Positions 16,500-25,701 of a stretch of 64,000 nucleotides of DNA are shown piece by piece (the first letter of the stretch is position 1; each line of letters starts with the position of its first letter). Made by a program: the position numbers and the translations under genes. The DNA is from Vulcanimicrobiota bacterium (lineage in GTDB: Bacteria; Vulcanimicrobiota; Xenobia; Xenobiales; Xenobiaceae). The notes under the pieces were generated by a model that saw nothing but the letters and a program-made list of their open reading frames with translations, was not told the DNA's origin and ran no database searches. The DNA lies in NCBI GenBank assembly GCA_944322965.1, contig CALUQR010000002.1, forward strand, positions 62,001 to 126,000. The letters run 5' to 3'.

Positions 16500-17762
16500 A
16501 TGGGCAAAATTGGGCACGAGAGCACCTTGATCTTCTTTGGGAGGAATACTCAAGCTAATATCTCCTTTCTCTCCTACTTAGAGCAGGCGGGCTATAACCA
16601 CGGCAATCGGGCCATGCTCAATGCGGAGGGGCTGGGGGAGCGTTTCGTCCCCGAGGCCTTAATTATCGATAGCGGTCTGGCCTCTATGGAGAAGGTGATA
16701 AGCTTTGTGGAGACTCTGCGGGCCAAGGAGGGGTTAAAGGAGGCGGCCATCTTAGTCTTAGTCTCCCAACGCGAATTGGCCGAAGACGCTCTCGATCCCA
16801 GCGTGGCCCTCTTCCAGGCCGGCGCTAGCGACGTCTTGAGCGAGGAGAGCGCTCCCGAGGTCTTAGTGGCTCGCCTCAATACCGCCCTGCGCCTCTTAGA
16901 GAAGGAGCGCCCCATCCCCCTAACCCGCAGTTCCCACTATCCCATCTTTACGGCGGGGATAGGCGACGTCTTGGGCCATTACCGCTTAGATAGTATCCGC
17001 GGCATCGGAGGGATGGGGATGGTCTATAAGGGCTTCGACCTGCGCTTAGAGCGTCCGGTGGCGGTCAAGGTCTTACCCGACGATATTAACCTCAAAAAAG
17101 CCCACGTGGAGCGCTTTCTGCGGGAGGCGGAAATTATGGCCCGCCTCAACCTGCCCGAGGTAGTGCGCATTTTGGACCTGGGCCAGGAGCCGGTCAATTA
17201 TATCGTTATGGAGTATATCCAGGGCTCCGACTTTGAGCAGATCTTGGGGGACGGCACGCTCCCCCCTCAGGAAGTTATGGCTATGGCCCGCCAGGTGGCC
17301 CGCATCTTGCATCGCATCCACGAGGCCTCCATTATCCACCGCGACTTAAAGCCTAGCAATATCTTCCGCGACCTCCAGGGGCGCATTCGCCTTTTGGATT
17401 TTGGCATCTCTAAGCTCTTAGACGCCGAGGTGACCCTCACCCGCCCCGGGGCCACCATGGGTACGCCCGTCTATATGGCCCCCGAACAGTTCGAACATAA
17501 ACTGGGGGAGATCGGTCGCTGGACGGATATTTACGCTCTGGGGGTCATTATCTACGAGCTTATCGTGGGGGACGTGCCCTTCCGCCAGTTGGGGATCGTC
17601 AATACTATTAAAGAGATCGTCATGGGCAGCCCTATGGCTCTGCGTAAGGTACGCCCCGATATCGACCCTCGCTTAGAGAAGGTCGTCCTCAAAGCTACCG
17701 CTCGCCAGCCCCACAAGCGTTACGCTATGGCCTTAGAGATGGCGGAAGCGCTAGAGTTTTGA
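16500..17762 (+). CDS. Serine/threonine protein kinase with N-terminal receiver-like domain
   Basis: 420 aa from the ATG at 16500, preceded by AGAGGA; an in-frame TTG 14 codons upstream is less likely. Residues about 1-135 have a receiver-like alpha/beta layout (EALIIDSGL, AAILVLVSQRE, QAGASDVLSEES). The paired acidic residues after strand 1 and the Lys after strand 5 are missing, so phosphorylation by a histidine kinase is doubtful. Residues about 155-420 form a complete Hanks-type kinase: glycine loop GIGGMGMVY, VAVKVL lysine, HRDLKPSN, DFGISK, and GTPVYMAPEQ activation/P+1 segment. No transmembrane or PASTA segments are present. It lies divergent from the tRNA gene and upstream of a lipoprotein gene. 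Confidence 0.88.
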   Translation: MGKIGHESTLIFFGRNTQANISFLSYLEQAGYNHGNRAMLNAEGLGERFVPEALIIDSGLASMEKVISFVETLRAKEGLKEAAILVLVSQRELAEDALDPSVALFQAGASDVLSEESAPEVLVARLNTALRLLEKERPIPLTRSSHYPIFTAGIGDVLGHYRLDSIRGIGGMGMVYKGFDLRLERPVAVKVLPDDINLKKAHVERFLREAEIMARLNLPEVVRILDLGQEPVNYIVMEYIQGSDFEQILGDGTLPPQEVMAMARQVARILHRIHEASIIHRDLKPSNIFRDLQGRIRLLDFGISKLLDAEVTLTRPGATMGTPVYMAPEQFEHKLGEIGRWTDIYALGVIIYELIVGDVPFRQLGIVNTIKEIVMGSPMALRKVRPDIDPRLEKVVLKATARQPHKRYAMALEMAEALEF

Positions 17763-17846
17763 GCTTTAGGGGCCTTTAGTTGCAGGTAAAATAGAGGGCG
17801 GGGGCCAAATGGCTAGACTACTAGCTTAGGTTGAGGAGTAGGTGTA

Positions 17847-19558
17847 GTGAGCAAAAAGTTTACTTTAGCGGTAGCTATTTTAGGGGGCGGTTTGCTCCTA
17901 ATGGGCGGCTGCGGCGATGGGGGCGATACCACGCCCGCCCAATTGGCCCCCCTAGAGGGAACCTTGCAGGGGAATTACGATTATACGCTCTGGCCCCAGG
18001 AGTTGCGCTCCCAGGTGGCGGGGGTGCGTTACGCCTTTAGCGGCGAAGAGCAAGGGGTCTCCTTCCAGAGACGCCAGCTAGCGAGCTTTATAAGTTAGAT
18101 ACCTCATTGGAGAGCGAGCGCCTCTTAGGGCCGGAGCCTCCGGCGGGTAGTACCCAAGTGGTAGCTCTCTATTATGACGCCCAAGATAAGCCCTTAGGGG
18201 TAGGGGTCGACACTTTAGCCTGGCAAGGCCAGAGCGTAGAGATTAAAGCTCCCACTTTAAAGAGCGTAGAGGGCGCCTATCTCGATTTAGAGGTCCAAGA
18301 GGCGGTCTTAGCCCCCGGGGAGGAGACTACTTACCGCTTAAATCTGGCTCTGGCCGACGGCAGTTGGGTGGAGGGGGTGACCCCCTTTGTGGAAGGGCTC
18401 CAGATGGCTCCGGATCCGGCCTTAGAGTTAATAGCCGGTCAGCCCGGCCTCTTGCGCGGGGCGCAGTTGGGGCAGGTCGACTCCTTTACCGCCTCTTTAG
18501 TTACCTCCTTTGGCACTTTAGAAGCCCAGAGCGAGGCGGCCGTCTACGTCACTAAGCAGCAAGTGGAGGGGATTCAGTTAGTGCGCCTGCCCATCGAGGG
18601 CCAAGAGGTCACTACCTATCCCGTGTCCAAGTTTGAGGGTCAATTGGCCTCGACGATTTTGGCCTTCGCCCCGCAAAACCATTTGTATCACCAGGTTTAT
18701 GCCGACCAAAAAGGGGTGGCGATGCAGGATGATATGGGCGGCGATTATTACGCGGCTCTCGTTCAGCAGCCCTTACAAGTCTTGGCTACCTACGGCTCCC
18801 AGCCCGACTTGGGGCCTACCCCTCCTCCCTATCCCCTCCAGGCCAAAGATAGTAATTTAGATATTGAGGTCCAGTCTCTGGAGGGCGAGGCCACTTATAA
18901 GATAAGTTACGGGGGTACGGAGATAAACTTTGCGCCCACCCGGCCTGACCATCGCGATCGGAGAGATCCCAATACTTGCCAGTTGGTAGCTACCTACCAG
19001 ACCCCTACAGGCGAGACTTTAAAGAGCGATGGGGTAATCTTAGTGACTTACGCCGCGGAGACTTACCTCTATTGGGCCCGCCTATTGCCCGATGGTCAGA
19101 CTTACGAGCGCTTACCTAGGGATCACCACTTTAGGTGGGGCCAAGTCTTAGATGCCGATCTCTTCGATCCGGGCTACTTTAAGGATTGGAATCCGGCTAT
19201 AGCTCTCTCCTACCTGGATAATGGCTCCGATTATAATAGCGCGGGCCCAGTATTGCGCTACGATGAGATCGCGGTCAAGGTGCTAACCGAGGCCAATTTC
19301 TTAGAGACCCAGAGTTTACAGCCTGAGTACGAGCTGAGGAATTTAGAAAAGTGCGATGATAGCGTCTTAGAGGTCAGTCCCGGCTCTAAGCCCTTACATT
19401 GGAACTTTAACTTCCACTATCTCTACCGCGTGGGAGACGGGGCGGCCGAGTTGAGGTTCTGTTTAAATGTCAGCGAGGAGCAGAATAAAGAGTGGAATAT
19501 TACCTCTACCTATCCGCCTCACTATGAACATACTATCCTCCATTGGCTCCACTCTTAA
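17847..19558 (+). pseudogene. PDLGPTPP-type lipoprotein, frameshifted (copy 1)
   Basis: Unrecognised secreted lipoprotein; I name it from a segment conserved with the copy at 52.8-54.6 kb. GTG at 17847 after GAGGAG gives a signal peptide with lipobox MGGC. The frame stops at 18098 after 83 codons, while homology to the second copy continues in another frame (ELYKLDTSLESERLLGPEP) to 19558. One extra G in the GGGG run at 18054-18057 would restore one continuous protein of about 570 aa. Shared motifs include QVAGVRY, PDLGPTPP, TYERLP, and LHWN.NFH near the end. It is probably cell-surface and all-beta. Decay, phase variation and sequencing error are all possible. Confidence 0.8.
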
Positions 19559-19578
19559 GTTAGTAGAGCTTTTAGGCT

Positions 19579-19625
19579 GCGATCTAAATGGGCTGGCCCC
19601 GTAGGGGCCAGCCCATTTAGATCGC
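19579..19625. terminator. Bidirectional terminator, perfect 22-bp hairpin
   Basis: Arms 19579-19600 and 19604-19625 are exact inverted complements with loop GTA, between the convergent lipoprotein and icd genes. The U-tracts are short. Confidence 0.8.
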
Positions 19626-19638
19626 TCTTAAAGGAGAC

Positions 19639-20853
19639 TTACTTTAAAAGGGTCTCTAAGCGCTTAGCGACTTCATCTAAGAACTCTTCCGAAGTCACCG
19701 CTTTAGCTTCGAAGCCAGGCTCTACCAGACCGACTAAGTCCTTGGTCATAATGCCGGCGTTCAAGGTGTCGAAGCAAGCCTCTTCCAGCTTCTGGCCAAA
19801 GTTAGCCAGCTCGGGCAGGGTATCCAGCTCGCCGCGTTTCTTGAAGGCTCCCGACCAGGCGAAGATAGTGGCCATGGGGTTAGTGGAGGTAGCTTCGCCC
19901 TTTAAGTGGCGATAGTAGTGGCGGGTAACCGTACCGTGGGCCGCTTCGTACTCGGTCGTCCCATCGGGAGCGATCAAGACGGAAGTCATCATAGCCAAGG
20001 AACCGAAGGCGGTGGAGACCATATCGGACATTACGTCGCCATCGTAGTTCTTGCAGGCCCAGATGAAGCCGCCCCGGGAGCGGATGACGCGAGCCACGGC
20101 GTCGTCGATGAGGGTGTAGAAGTAGGTCAAGCCCAAAGCCTCGAACTTGGCCTTGTAATTCTCAAACTCCTCTTCGAAGATAGATTTGAAGGTACCGTCA
20201 TAGACCTTAGCGATCGTATCTTTGGTGGAGAACCAGAGATCTTGCTTAGAGTCGATGGCGTACTGGAAGCAGGCCCGAGCGAAGGAGCGGATGGACTTCT
20301 CCGTATTGTGGGCGCCCTGCCAAATGGCTGGACCGTCTACCTTTTGCACGACTAAGGTCGTCTCGGCGCCGCTCTCACCTTTAAAAGTCATGGTGCAGGT
20401 ACCGGGCTCCTGGGTGTGCAGGTCGACCGACTTATAGACGTCGCCATAGGCGTGACGGGCGATAGTGATGGGCTTCTCCCAATTCTTGACGACCGCTTTA
20501 ATGGCCGGAATGACGATCGGGACCCGGAAGACGGTGCCGTCCAAAAGGGAACGGATCGTGCCATTGGGAGATTTCCACATCTCGGTCAGCTGGGGATACT
20601 CTTCCATGCGCTGCTTGTTGGGGGTGATAGTGGCGCACTTGACGGCTACGCCATATTTTTTGGTAGCCATGGCGGCGTCGACGGTCACTTGGTCTTTGGT
20701 CTCGTTGCGGTGCAGCAGGCCTAAATCGTAATATTCGGTCTTCAGGTCGACGAAGGGCAAGATGAGCTTATCTTTGATCATCTGCCACAGGATGCGGGTC
20801 ATTTCATCGCCGTCCATCTCGACGAGGGGGGTCTTCATTGCGATCTTGGTCAC
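19639..20853 (-). CDS. icd: NADP-dependent isocitrate dehydrogenase, eukaryotic-like subfamily
   Basis: Oxidatively decarboxylates isocitrate to 2-oxoglutarate with NADPH production. 404 aa, homodimer type resembling eukaryotic IDH1/2 rather than E. coli Icd: MDGDEMTRI, SPNGTIRSLLDGTVFR, WFSTKDTI, NYDGDVMSD and EAAHGTVTRHYY are visible. The GTG at 20853 follows AAGGAGAAG. It is the last gene of a minus-strand string beginning with citrate lyase and lies 118 bp after the aconitase-family gene, so citrate, isocitrate and 2-oxoglutarate are linked in one locus. Catalytic residues look complete. Confidence 0.95.
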   Translation of the reverse strand: MTKIAMKTPLVEMDGDEMTRILWQMIKDKLILPFVDLKTEYYDLGLLHRNETKDQVTVDAAMATKKYGVAVKCATITPNKQRMEEYPQLTEMWKSPNGTIRSLLDGTVFRVPIVIPAIKAVVKNWEKPITIARHAYGDVYKSVDLHTQEPGTCTMTFKGESGAETTLVVQKVDGPAIWQGAHNTEKSIRSFARACFQYAIDSKQDLWFSTKDTIAKVYDGTFKSIFEEEFENYKAKFEALGLTYFYTLIDDAVARVIRSRGGFIWACKNYDGDVMSDMVSTAFGSLAMMTSVLIAPDGTTEYEAAHGTVTRHYYRHLKGEATSTNPMATIFAWSGAFKKRGELDTLPELANFGQKLEEACFDTLNAGIMTKDLVGLVEPGFEAKAVTSEEFLDEVAKRLETLLK

Positions 20854-20970
20854 GATTCTCTTCTCCTTTGGGTTGGGTCGGGATTGTTAAGTTGAGAGAG
20901 GGTGGGCGGGGACCTCAAGGGCCGGGCCATCGGGGAGACGGGGCGCTTAAGGCCCCCGCCGGTCGTCAAG

Positions 20971-23232
20971 TTACGCCTTGCCGTAACCGGCGGCGTAGTA
21001 ATTCATTAAGCAGCCTTCCTTTAAGATGAGGCGCTCGTCTGGGGTTAAACTGCGGCACTCCAATTTGATTGCTTCAACTTGGCCATCTTTACGAATGACT
21101 TGGGCCGGAAACTCTTCCTGCCCCTTCAAGATGCCCTCCTTGAGGTTGGGGATATAGATATAATCGCCATCCTGGTAGGGGAAGGGGGTCTCCTTAGAGA
21201 TCGTAAAGGGCACGATACCCCAGTTAATGCAGTTGGAGCGGTAGCGCTTAGTGGCATACTCGTAGCAGATATTGGCGAAGCCGCCCAAGACCTTCTGGCA
21301 GGAGGCCGCCTGCTCGCGGGCCGAGCCGTCGCCGGGCCGGTTGGCGAAGATGCAAGAGCCGATCGTCGTCCGGCTGAGGTCGCCGCCTACTTTAGCCAAG
21401 ACCTCTACCGCCTCTTGGGGCTTCTGGCCGGCCAACTTCTCCTCTTCCAGAGCCCGGACCGCCTTGGAGCGGCTCACGTACTCCGGCACGCGCCGAGAGA
21501 GGGCGAACTCCGAGAGGCCGATGGGGTTGGAGCGATAAGAGGAGGTCTCGCCCGAGGGGATGAGCTCGTCGGTAGTCGTCACTTCGTCGTGGATGACCGC
21601 GCAGAGCTTAACTAAGAGGTCGTCCTCTAAGCGGGGCATGGCCGGCCAGTCCTTAATATTGGGACCGTAGCGCAGCGGGGCCTCCGGTTGGGCCTTGCCG
21701 AAACCTTCGTAGCAGCGCTTAGCGTAGATAGAGCCATTGAAGTGGTATTCTAACTCCTGGGCGGTGGGAGCTACGTATTCGAAATCGCTAGCGGCGGTCA
21801 GGACTCCGCCGTTGGCGGCGGTAGCGGCGATAGAGCGAGCGTCCATCAAGGCTACGGCCGAGATCTGGCCATTGCCGGGCTTAGAACCTTCGCGGTTAGC
21901 GAAGTTGCGGGTGGCGTGGCGGATGGAGAGGGCGTTATTGGCCGGAGTGTCGCCCGCGCCGAAGCAGGGACCGCAGAAGGCCGGTTTCATGACGCAACCC
22001 GCCTCCATCAAGGTAGCGGCCGTACCATCTTGAACGACGGCTAAGTTGATGGGCATAGACGAGGGATAGACGCTCATATCGAAGTAGCCGTTGCCAATAC
22101 TGTGCCCCTTCAAAATGGCCGCCGCTTCGACGATATTCTCATACATACCGCCGGAACAACCTACGATTACGCCCTGATCGCAGTGGACCTTACCATCGAC
22201 TATGCAGTGCTGCAATTCCATCTTGACCTTGCCGCCTAACTGCTTATTGCAGTCCTCTTCGATCTTCTGGAAGATCTCGTGGGGATGGGCTTGGACTTCA
22301 TGGATGGTATAAGCCTTAGAGGGGTGGAAGGGCAGGGCGATCATGCACTCTACCTGGCTCAAGTCGATATGCACTACCATATCGTAGTAGGCGCCATTTT
22401 CGGGCTTGAGCTCCTTATACTCTTGGGGCCTACCTACCGTCTGGTAGAACTTCTCCGTCTCCTTATCCGTCTCCCAGATGGAGGTCAGACAGGAGGTCTC
22501 GGTGGTCATGACGTCGATGCCGATGCGCATATCGTTAGAGAGCGTAGCCACGCCCGGGCCTACGAACTCTAAGACCTTATTCTTGACGTCGCCATTGGGG
22601 AAGGTGGCCTTCACTAAGGCTAAGGCTACGTCCTGGGGACCGACGCCCTTGCGCAACTGGCCCTCTAAGTAGACCAAAACGACCTGGGGAGCGGGGATGT
22701 CGTAGGTATTCTCTAAGAGCTGCTTGACCAGCTCGCCGCCACCTTCGCCTACGCCCAGCGTTCCGTAAGCTCCATAACGGGTATGACTATCGGAACCCAA
22801 GATCATCTTGCCGCAACCGGCCAAACGCTCGCGCGCGTACTGGTGGATAACGGCCAAGTTGGGAGGTACGTAGATGCCGCCGTACTTAATGGCCGCCGAG
22901 AGGCCGAAAGCGTGGTCGTCCTCATTGATAGTGCCGCCCACGGCGCACAGACTATTGTGACAGTTAGTCATGGCGTAGGGGAGCGGGAACTCTTTGAGGC
23001 CGGAAGCCTTAGCGGTCTGAATAATACCTACAAAGGTAATGTCGTGGGAGATGAGAGCGTCAAACTTGATCTTCATCTGTTTGGGATCTTGGCCCACGTC
23101 GTGGCTGCGCAAGATGCGATAGGCCATAGTCTTCTCTCTGGCCTGATCGGGGCTCTCTACACCCTGGGCTTGATCGGCGTAGACGATCTGACCGTCTAAC
23201 CAGTAAGCGCCCTTTTTAATGACTTCTACCAT
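20971..23232 (-). CDS. Aconitase-family hydratase (YbhJ-like)
   Basis: Fe-S dehydratase of the aconitase superfamily, here most likely interconverting citrate and isocitrate, since icd follows it and citrate lyase genes precede it. 753 aa. Iron-sulfur cysteines are expected in VGCSGGMY and CGPCFGAGDTP; the active-site region TNCHNS and GSDSHTRYG are present, and the swivel domain with SCIFANRPGDG lies C-terminal. The sequence is closer to the divergent YbhJ branch than to AcnA or AcnB, so other hydroxy-acid substrates are possible. The ATG at 23232 follows AAGGAGGA. Confidence 0.85.
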   Translation of the reverse strand: MVEVIKKGAYWLDGQIVYADQAQGVESPDQAREKTMAYRILRSHDVGQDPKQMKIKFDALISHDITFVGIIQTAKASGLKEFPLPYAMTNCHNSLCAVGGTINEDDHAFGLSAAIKYGGIYVPPNLAVIHQYARERLAGCGKMILGSDSHTRYGAYGTLGVGEGGGELVKQLLENTYDIPAPQVVLVYLEGQLRKGVGPQDVALALVKATFPNGDVKNKVLEFVGPGVATLSNDMRIGIDVMTTETSCLTSIWETDKETEKFYQTVGRPQEYKELKPENGAYYDMVVHIDLSQVECMIALPFHPSKAYTIHEVQAHPHEIFQKIEEDCNKQLGGKVKMELQHCIVDGKVHCDQGVIVGCSGGMYENIVEAAAILKGHSIGNGYFDMSVYPSSMPINLAVVQDGTAATLMEAGCVMKPAFCGPCFGAGDTPANNALSIRHATRNFANREGSKPGNGQISAVALMDARSIAATAANGGVLTAASDFEYVAPTAQELEYHFNGSIYAKRCYEGFGKAQPEAPLRYGPNIKDWPAMPRLEDDLLVKLCAVIHDEVTTTDELIPSGETSSYRSNPIGLSEFALSRRVPEYVSRSKAVRALEEEKLAGQKPQEAVEVLAKVGGDLSRTTIGSCIFANRPGDGSAREQAASCQKVLGGFANICYEYATKRYRSNCINWGIVPFTISKETPFPYQDGDYIYIPNLKEGILKGQEEFPAQVIRKDGQVEAIKLECRSLTPDERLILKEGCLMNYYAAGYGKA

Positions 23233-23280
23233 ACCTATTCCATCCTCCTTAGGTATTTCGGTCTTCGTAGTGGGCTCCGC

Positions 23281-24147
23281 CTAATCTACCCCGGGGAGGG
23301 GAGAAAAGCAGAGGCGGTTGAGAAATATGGCTAGACTCAAGAGATCGGCGCTGCCGCCCGGACTGATATTGAGGGCGATAAAGCTGCGATCGAGCTTTTG
23401 AGCCTCGGCCAGAGAGTAATTTTCACTGAGCTGCTGGGCCTGTTGGCGCACTTGGCGGGCCAATTGCGGGCCGACGCGAGCTAAAATATTGGTATCTTCC
23501 AATTGGGAGATGAGCCATAAGAGGGCGCGCACGTGGACCTCGTCGGGCCCTAGCCCCTCTTCCTCTAAAGAGCGCAGGTAGGGGAGAGCCCCCTCCACCA
23601 CCAGGCGGTAGCCGCTTTGGGCTTGGCCCCTAGCCCCCGTGGCCCGGTGGCGCAAGAACATGCGCTCGCCATGGCTCATAGTAGCCACTTGTTGGGGGCT
23701 CAAACTCTCCAGCTCCTTTTGGCAGATCCCAGCGCTCATGGCGGCCATCAGCTCGCCTAGGGAGCTGGGGCTGAGAGTCTCCCCCTGGGCCTGCAGGCGA
23801 CCCGCCGCGACGCTAGCTAAACCGAGGGCAAATAAGGCCCCCTTGTGGGTATTGACCCCTCCGGTAGCTTTAAACATAGCCTCTTGGGCCTCTAGACCTA
23901 GGGGGCGGGCCCGCTCTAAGAGGGCGGCGGGCTCTAAATCGACCCCCTCTTGGCCTAGGTTAGCCAGGCGCTCCCAGTAGGGGCTCAGGGCCTGTATAGA
24001 GCTGAGGAAGGTATAAAAGTCCATATCCCGATGGGAACCGTTATTGGCTCGATCGACTAGGCCCGGCTTGGGGGTAGCGCAGAGCTCATAGAGGAGGGCC
24101 TCGCGGGCTTGGAGGGCCAGCCAGCGGCTAAAGTTAAGGGTACTCAT
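23281..24147 (-). CDS. citG: Triphosphoribosyl-dephospho-CoA synthase
   Basis: Makes 2'-(5''-triphosphoribosyl)-3'-dephospho-CoA, the precursor of the citrate lyase prosthetic group, from ATP and dephospho-CoA. 288 aa. Family motifs seen are TPKPGLVDRANNGSHRDMD near residue 27, GGVNTHKGALFALG in the middle, and SPGGSADLLSLA near the C-terminus. Its ATG overlaps the citC stop by 4 bp (ATGA), indicating coupling. All conserved segments are intact. Confidence 0.94.
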   Translation of the reverse strand: MSTLNFSRWLALQAREALLYELCATPKPGLVDRANNGSHRDMDFYTFLSSIQALSPYWERLANLGQEGVDLEPAALLERARPLGLEAQEAMFKATGGVNTHKGALFALGLASVAAGRLQAQGETLSPSSLGELMAAMSAGICQKELESLSPQQVATMSHGERMFLRHRATGARGQAQSGYRLVVEGALPYLRSLEEEGLGPDEVHVRALLWLISQLEDTNILARVGPQLARQVRQQAQQLSENYSLAEAQKLDRSFIALNISPGGSADLLSLAIFLNRLCFSPLPGVD

Positions 24148-25190
24148 GCGCGGCCCTCCTCGATCCTGGCCGCCAGCTCCTGGCGCTTAGCTTCAATAAA
24201 GGCGTAGGTGGAGGGCGGCGTCAGGGCGGCGATCTCCTGCATTTGGCCGTGGGCTAAGAGCTGGCGCACGCGGCTGGCGCTCACTACTTGGGAGTCGATC
24301 TCTAAGCGGGGTAAGATCTTTACTTCGATACCGCGGGGAACTAAGACTTGGAGCATAGCTTCGTTATAAATGGCCGTCACGGGGTCTAAGGGTTCGGTAC
24401 CTACAAAGCGGCGCGCGATCCCTAAGGGGGGAGCGATGTGGCGGGCGAAGATATCGACGTCGAGGAGCGCCTGCACTTGGGAAGCGCGACTCAACTCTTT
24501 GAGAAAATAGGTGGGGAAGGTGGTGGGGGAGACGATATACTCCCCGCCGTCTAAGATGTGGACCCGGGAGAGGTGGGCCGTACCCTGGGCTATGAGCTGG
24601 CGGCGCTCGGCGTAGCTAAAGAGGGAGCGCTCGGCCCGCACCGGGAAGAGGTAGAGCTGGTCGCACTCCTCTAAAGCCTTCTCGACTAAGTAGAGGTGGC
24701 CCTTAGTGAAGGGGTTGGCATTCATAACGATGGCGCCCCCCACCCCTGGCGCTCGCTGTTGGCTTAATTGCTTAGTCAAGTTGAGGAGATTGCGCTTATA
24801 GCTCTCCATCAAGATAGCTTGGGGGGCTTTCCCTACGGGATAGAAGGCCAGATTGGCAAAGAGTTCCTCATTTTCCGGTTTAGTAAAGAGGAAGATACTC
24901 TTTACGCCCCGTTCGCGCAGGAGGGAGCGCAGGTGGGAGATGAGGGTCTGGATTAGCCCTTGGCCGCGCAACTCGGAACGGGCGGCCACACATTTAATAG
25001 TATGGCCCCAGAAACCGCCTCCGCCCGCAATCCCTCCCTCTTCATCGCGCAAGACGGCGTAATACTCTAGAGGTTCTAGGCGCAGGTCGGAGCGGCGCAG
25101 GAACTCCTCTACTTCAGCGCGGGCCGCGGGAGAGTTTAAATTTACGCTTTCCAAATTCCAGGCTTCACTTAGCACAGGGGAGGGCTCCAA
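24144..25190 (-). CDS. citC: [Citrate (pro-3S)-lyase] ligase
   Basis: Acetylates the prosthetic group of the lyase ACP subunit with acetate and ATP, activating citrate lyase. 348 aa: an N-terminal GNAT-like domain (SELRGQGLIQTLISHL) and a nucleotidyltransferase-like domain with MNANPFTKGH and SASRVRQLL. The N-terminal 26 bp overlap citX; a slightly later start is possible. It sits in the citrate lyase gene string between citX and citG. Confidence 0.94.
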   Translation of the reverse strand: MEPSPVLSEAWNLESVNLNSPAARAEVEEFLRRSDLRLEPLEYYAVLRDEEGGIAGGGGFWGHTIKCVAARSELRGQGLIQTLISHLRSLLRERGVKSIFLFTKPENEELFANLAFYPVGKAPQAILMESYKRNLLNLTKQLSQQRAPGVGGAIVMNANPFTKGHLYLVEKALEECDQLYLFPVRAERSLFSYAERRQLIAQGTAHLSRVHILDGGEYIVSPTTFPTYFLKELSRASQVQALLDVDIFARHIAPPLGIARRFVGTEPLDPVTAIYNEAMLQVLVPRGIEVKILPRLEIDSQVVSASRVRQLLAHGQMQEIAALTPPSTYAFIEAKRQELAARIEEGRA

Positions 25191-25701
25191 AGTAACTTTG
25201 GGCCAGTTGGCCGACGGCCTCTAAGAGCTGGTCCACAGAATGGGTGCGGCTGCGCGCGCAATAGGGGGCGGGTCGAGAGCAGATTAAGCAGAGGCGAGGG
25301 GGTAAATCTAGCTGACTGCGGCTGATCTGGCCCTGGGGGGCATGGACGTCAAAATCGAAGAGGCGTCCTAGGGGGTGGGTATCCTCTAAATGGGCCGTCT
25401 GGCGCTTGAGCTCCAGCGGCTGGAGATCGACTACTAGGTAACCTTCCCAGCCCGTAGCTAGGGGGCGCACTAGGGAGTAGAGGCTGTGGGGGCGGAAGCG
25501 TTCTGCTAAGAGTCCCCACCCCGCCTGGTGCAAGCGCCGGGCCAGAGGGTTATCCTTAACGGGCCCGGGCATATTGACCATAAAGCTCACTAGGGGACGC
25601 CCGTACTGGGTTAAGAGCTCCTCCTGGAGGGCGCGCCTGCGGTCGCGACTCTCCAGGAGCGGCTCTAGCTCAATGTAGGGGCCTTCAGTCGACCACGCCA
25701 T
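25165..25701 (-). CDS. citX: Holo-ACP synthase / apo-citrate lyase phosphoribosyl-dephospho-CoA transferase
   Basis: Transfers the prosthetic group made by CitG onto the CitD carrier. 178 aa with the family's GRLFDFDV and CLICSRPAPYCARSRTH segments, including the cysteine-rich core. The beginning overlaps the end of citF by 17 bp and the end overlaps citC, so the three are translated from one message. Confidence 0.9.
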   Translation of the reverse strand: MAWSTEGPYIELEPLLESRDRRRALQEELLTQYGRPLVSFMVNMPGPVKDNPLARRLHQAGWGLLAERFRPHSLYSLVRPLATGWEGYLVVDLQPLELKRQTAHLEDTHPLGRLFDFDVHAPQGQISRSQLDLPPRLCLICSRPAPYCARSRTHSVDQLLEAVGQLAQSYFGALPCAK

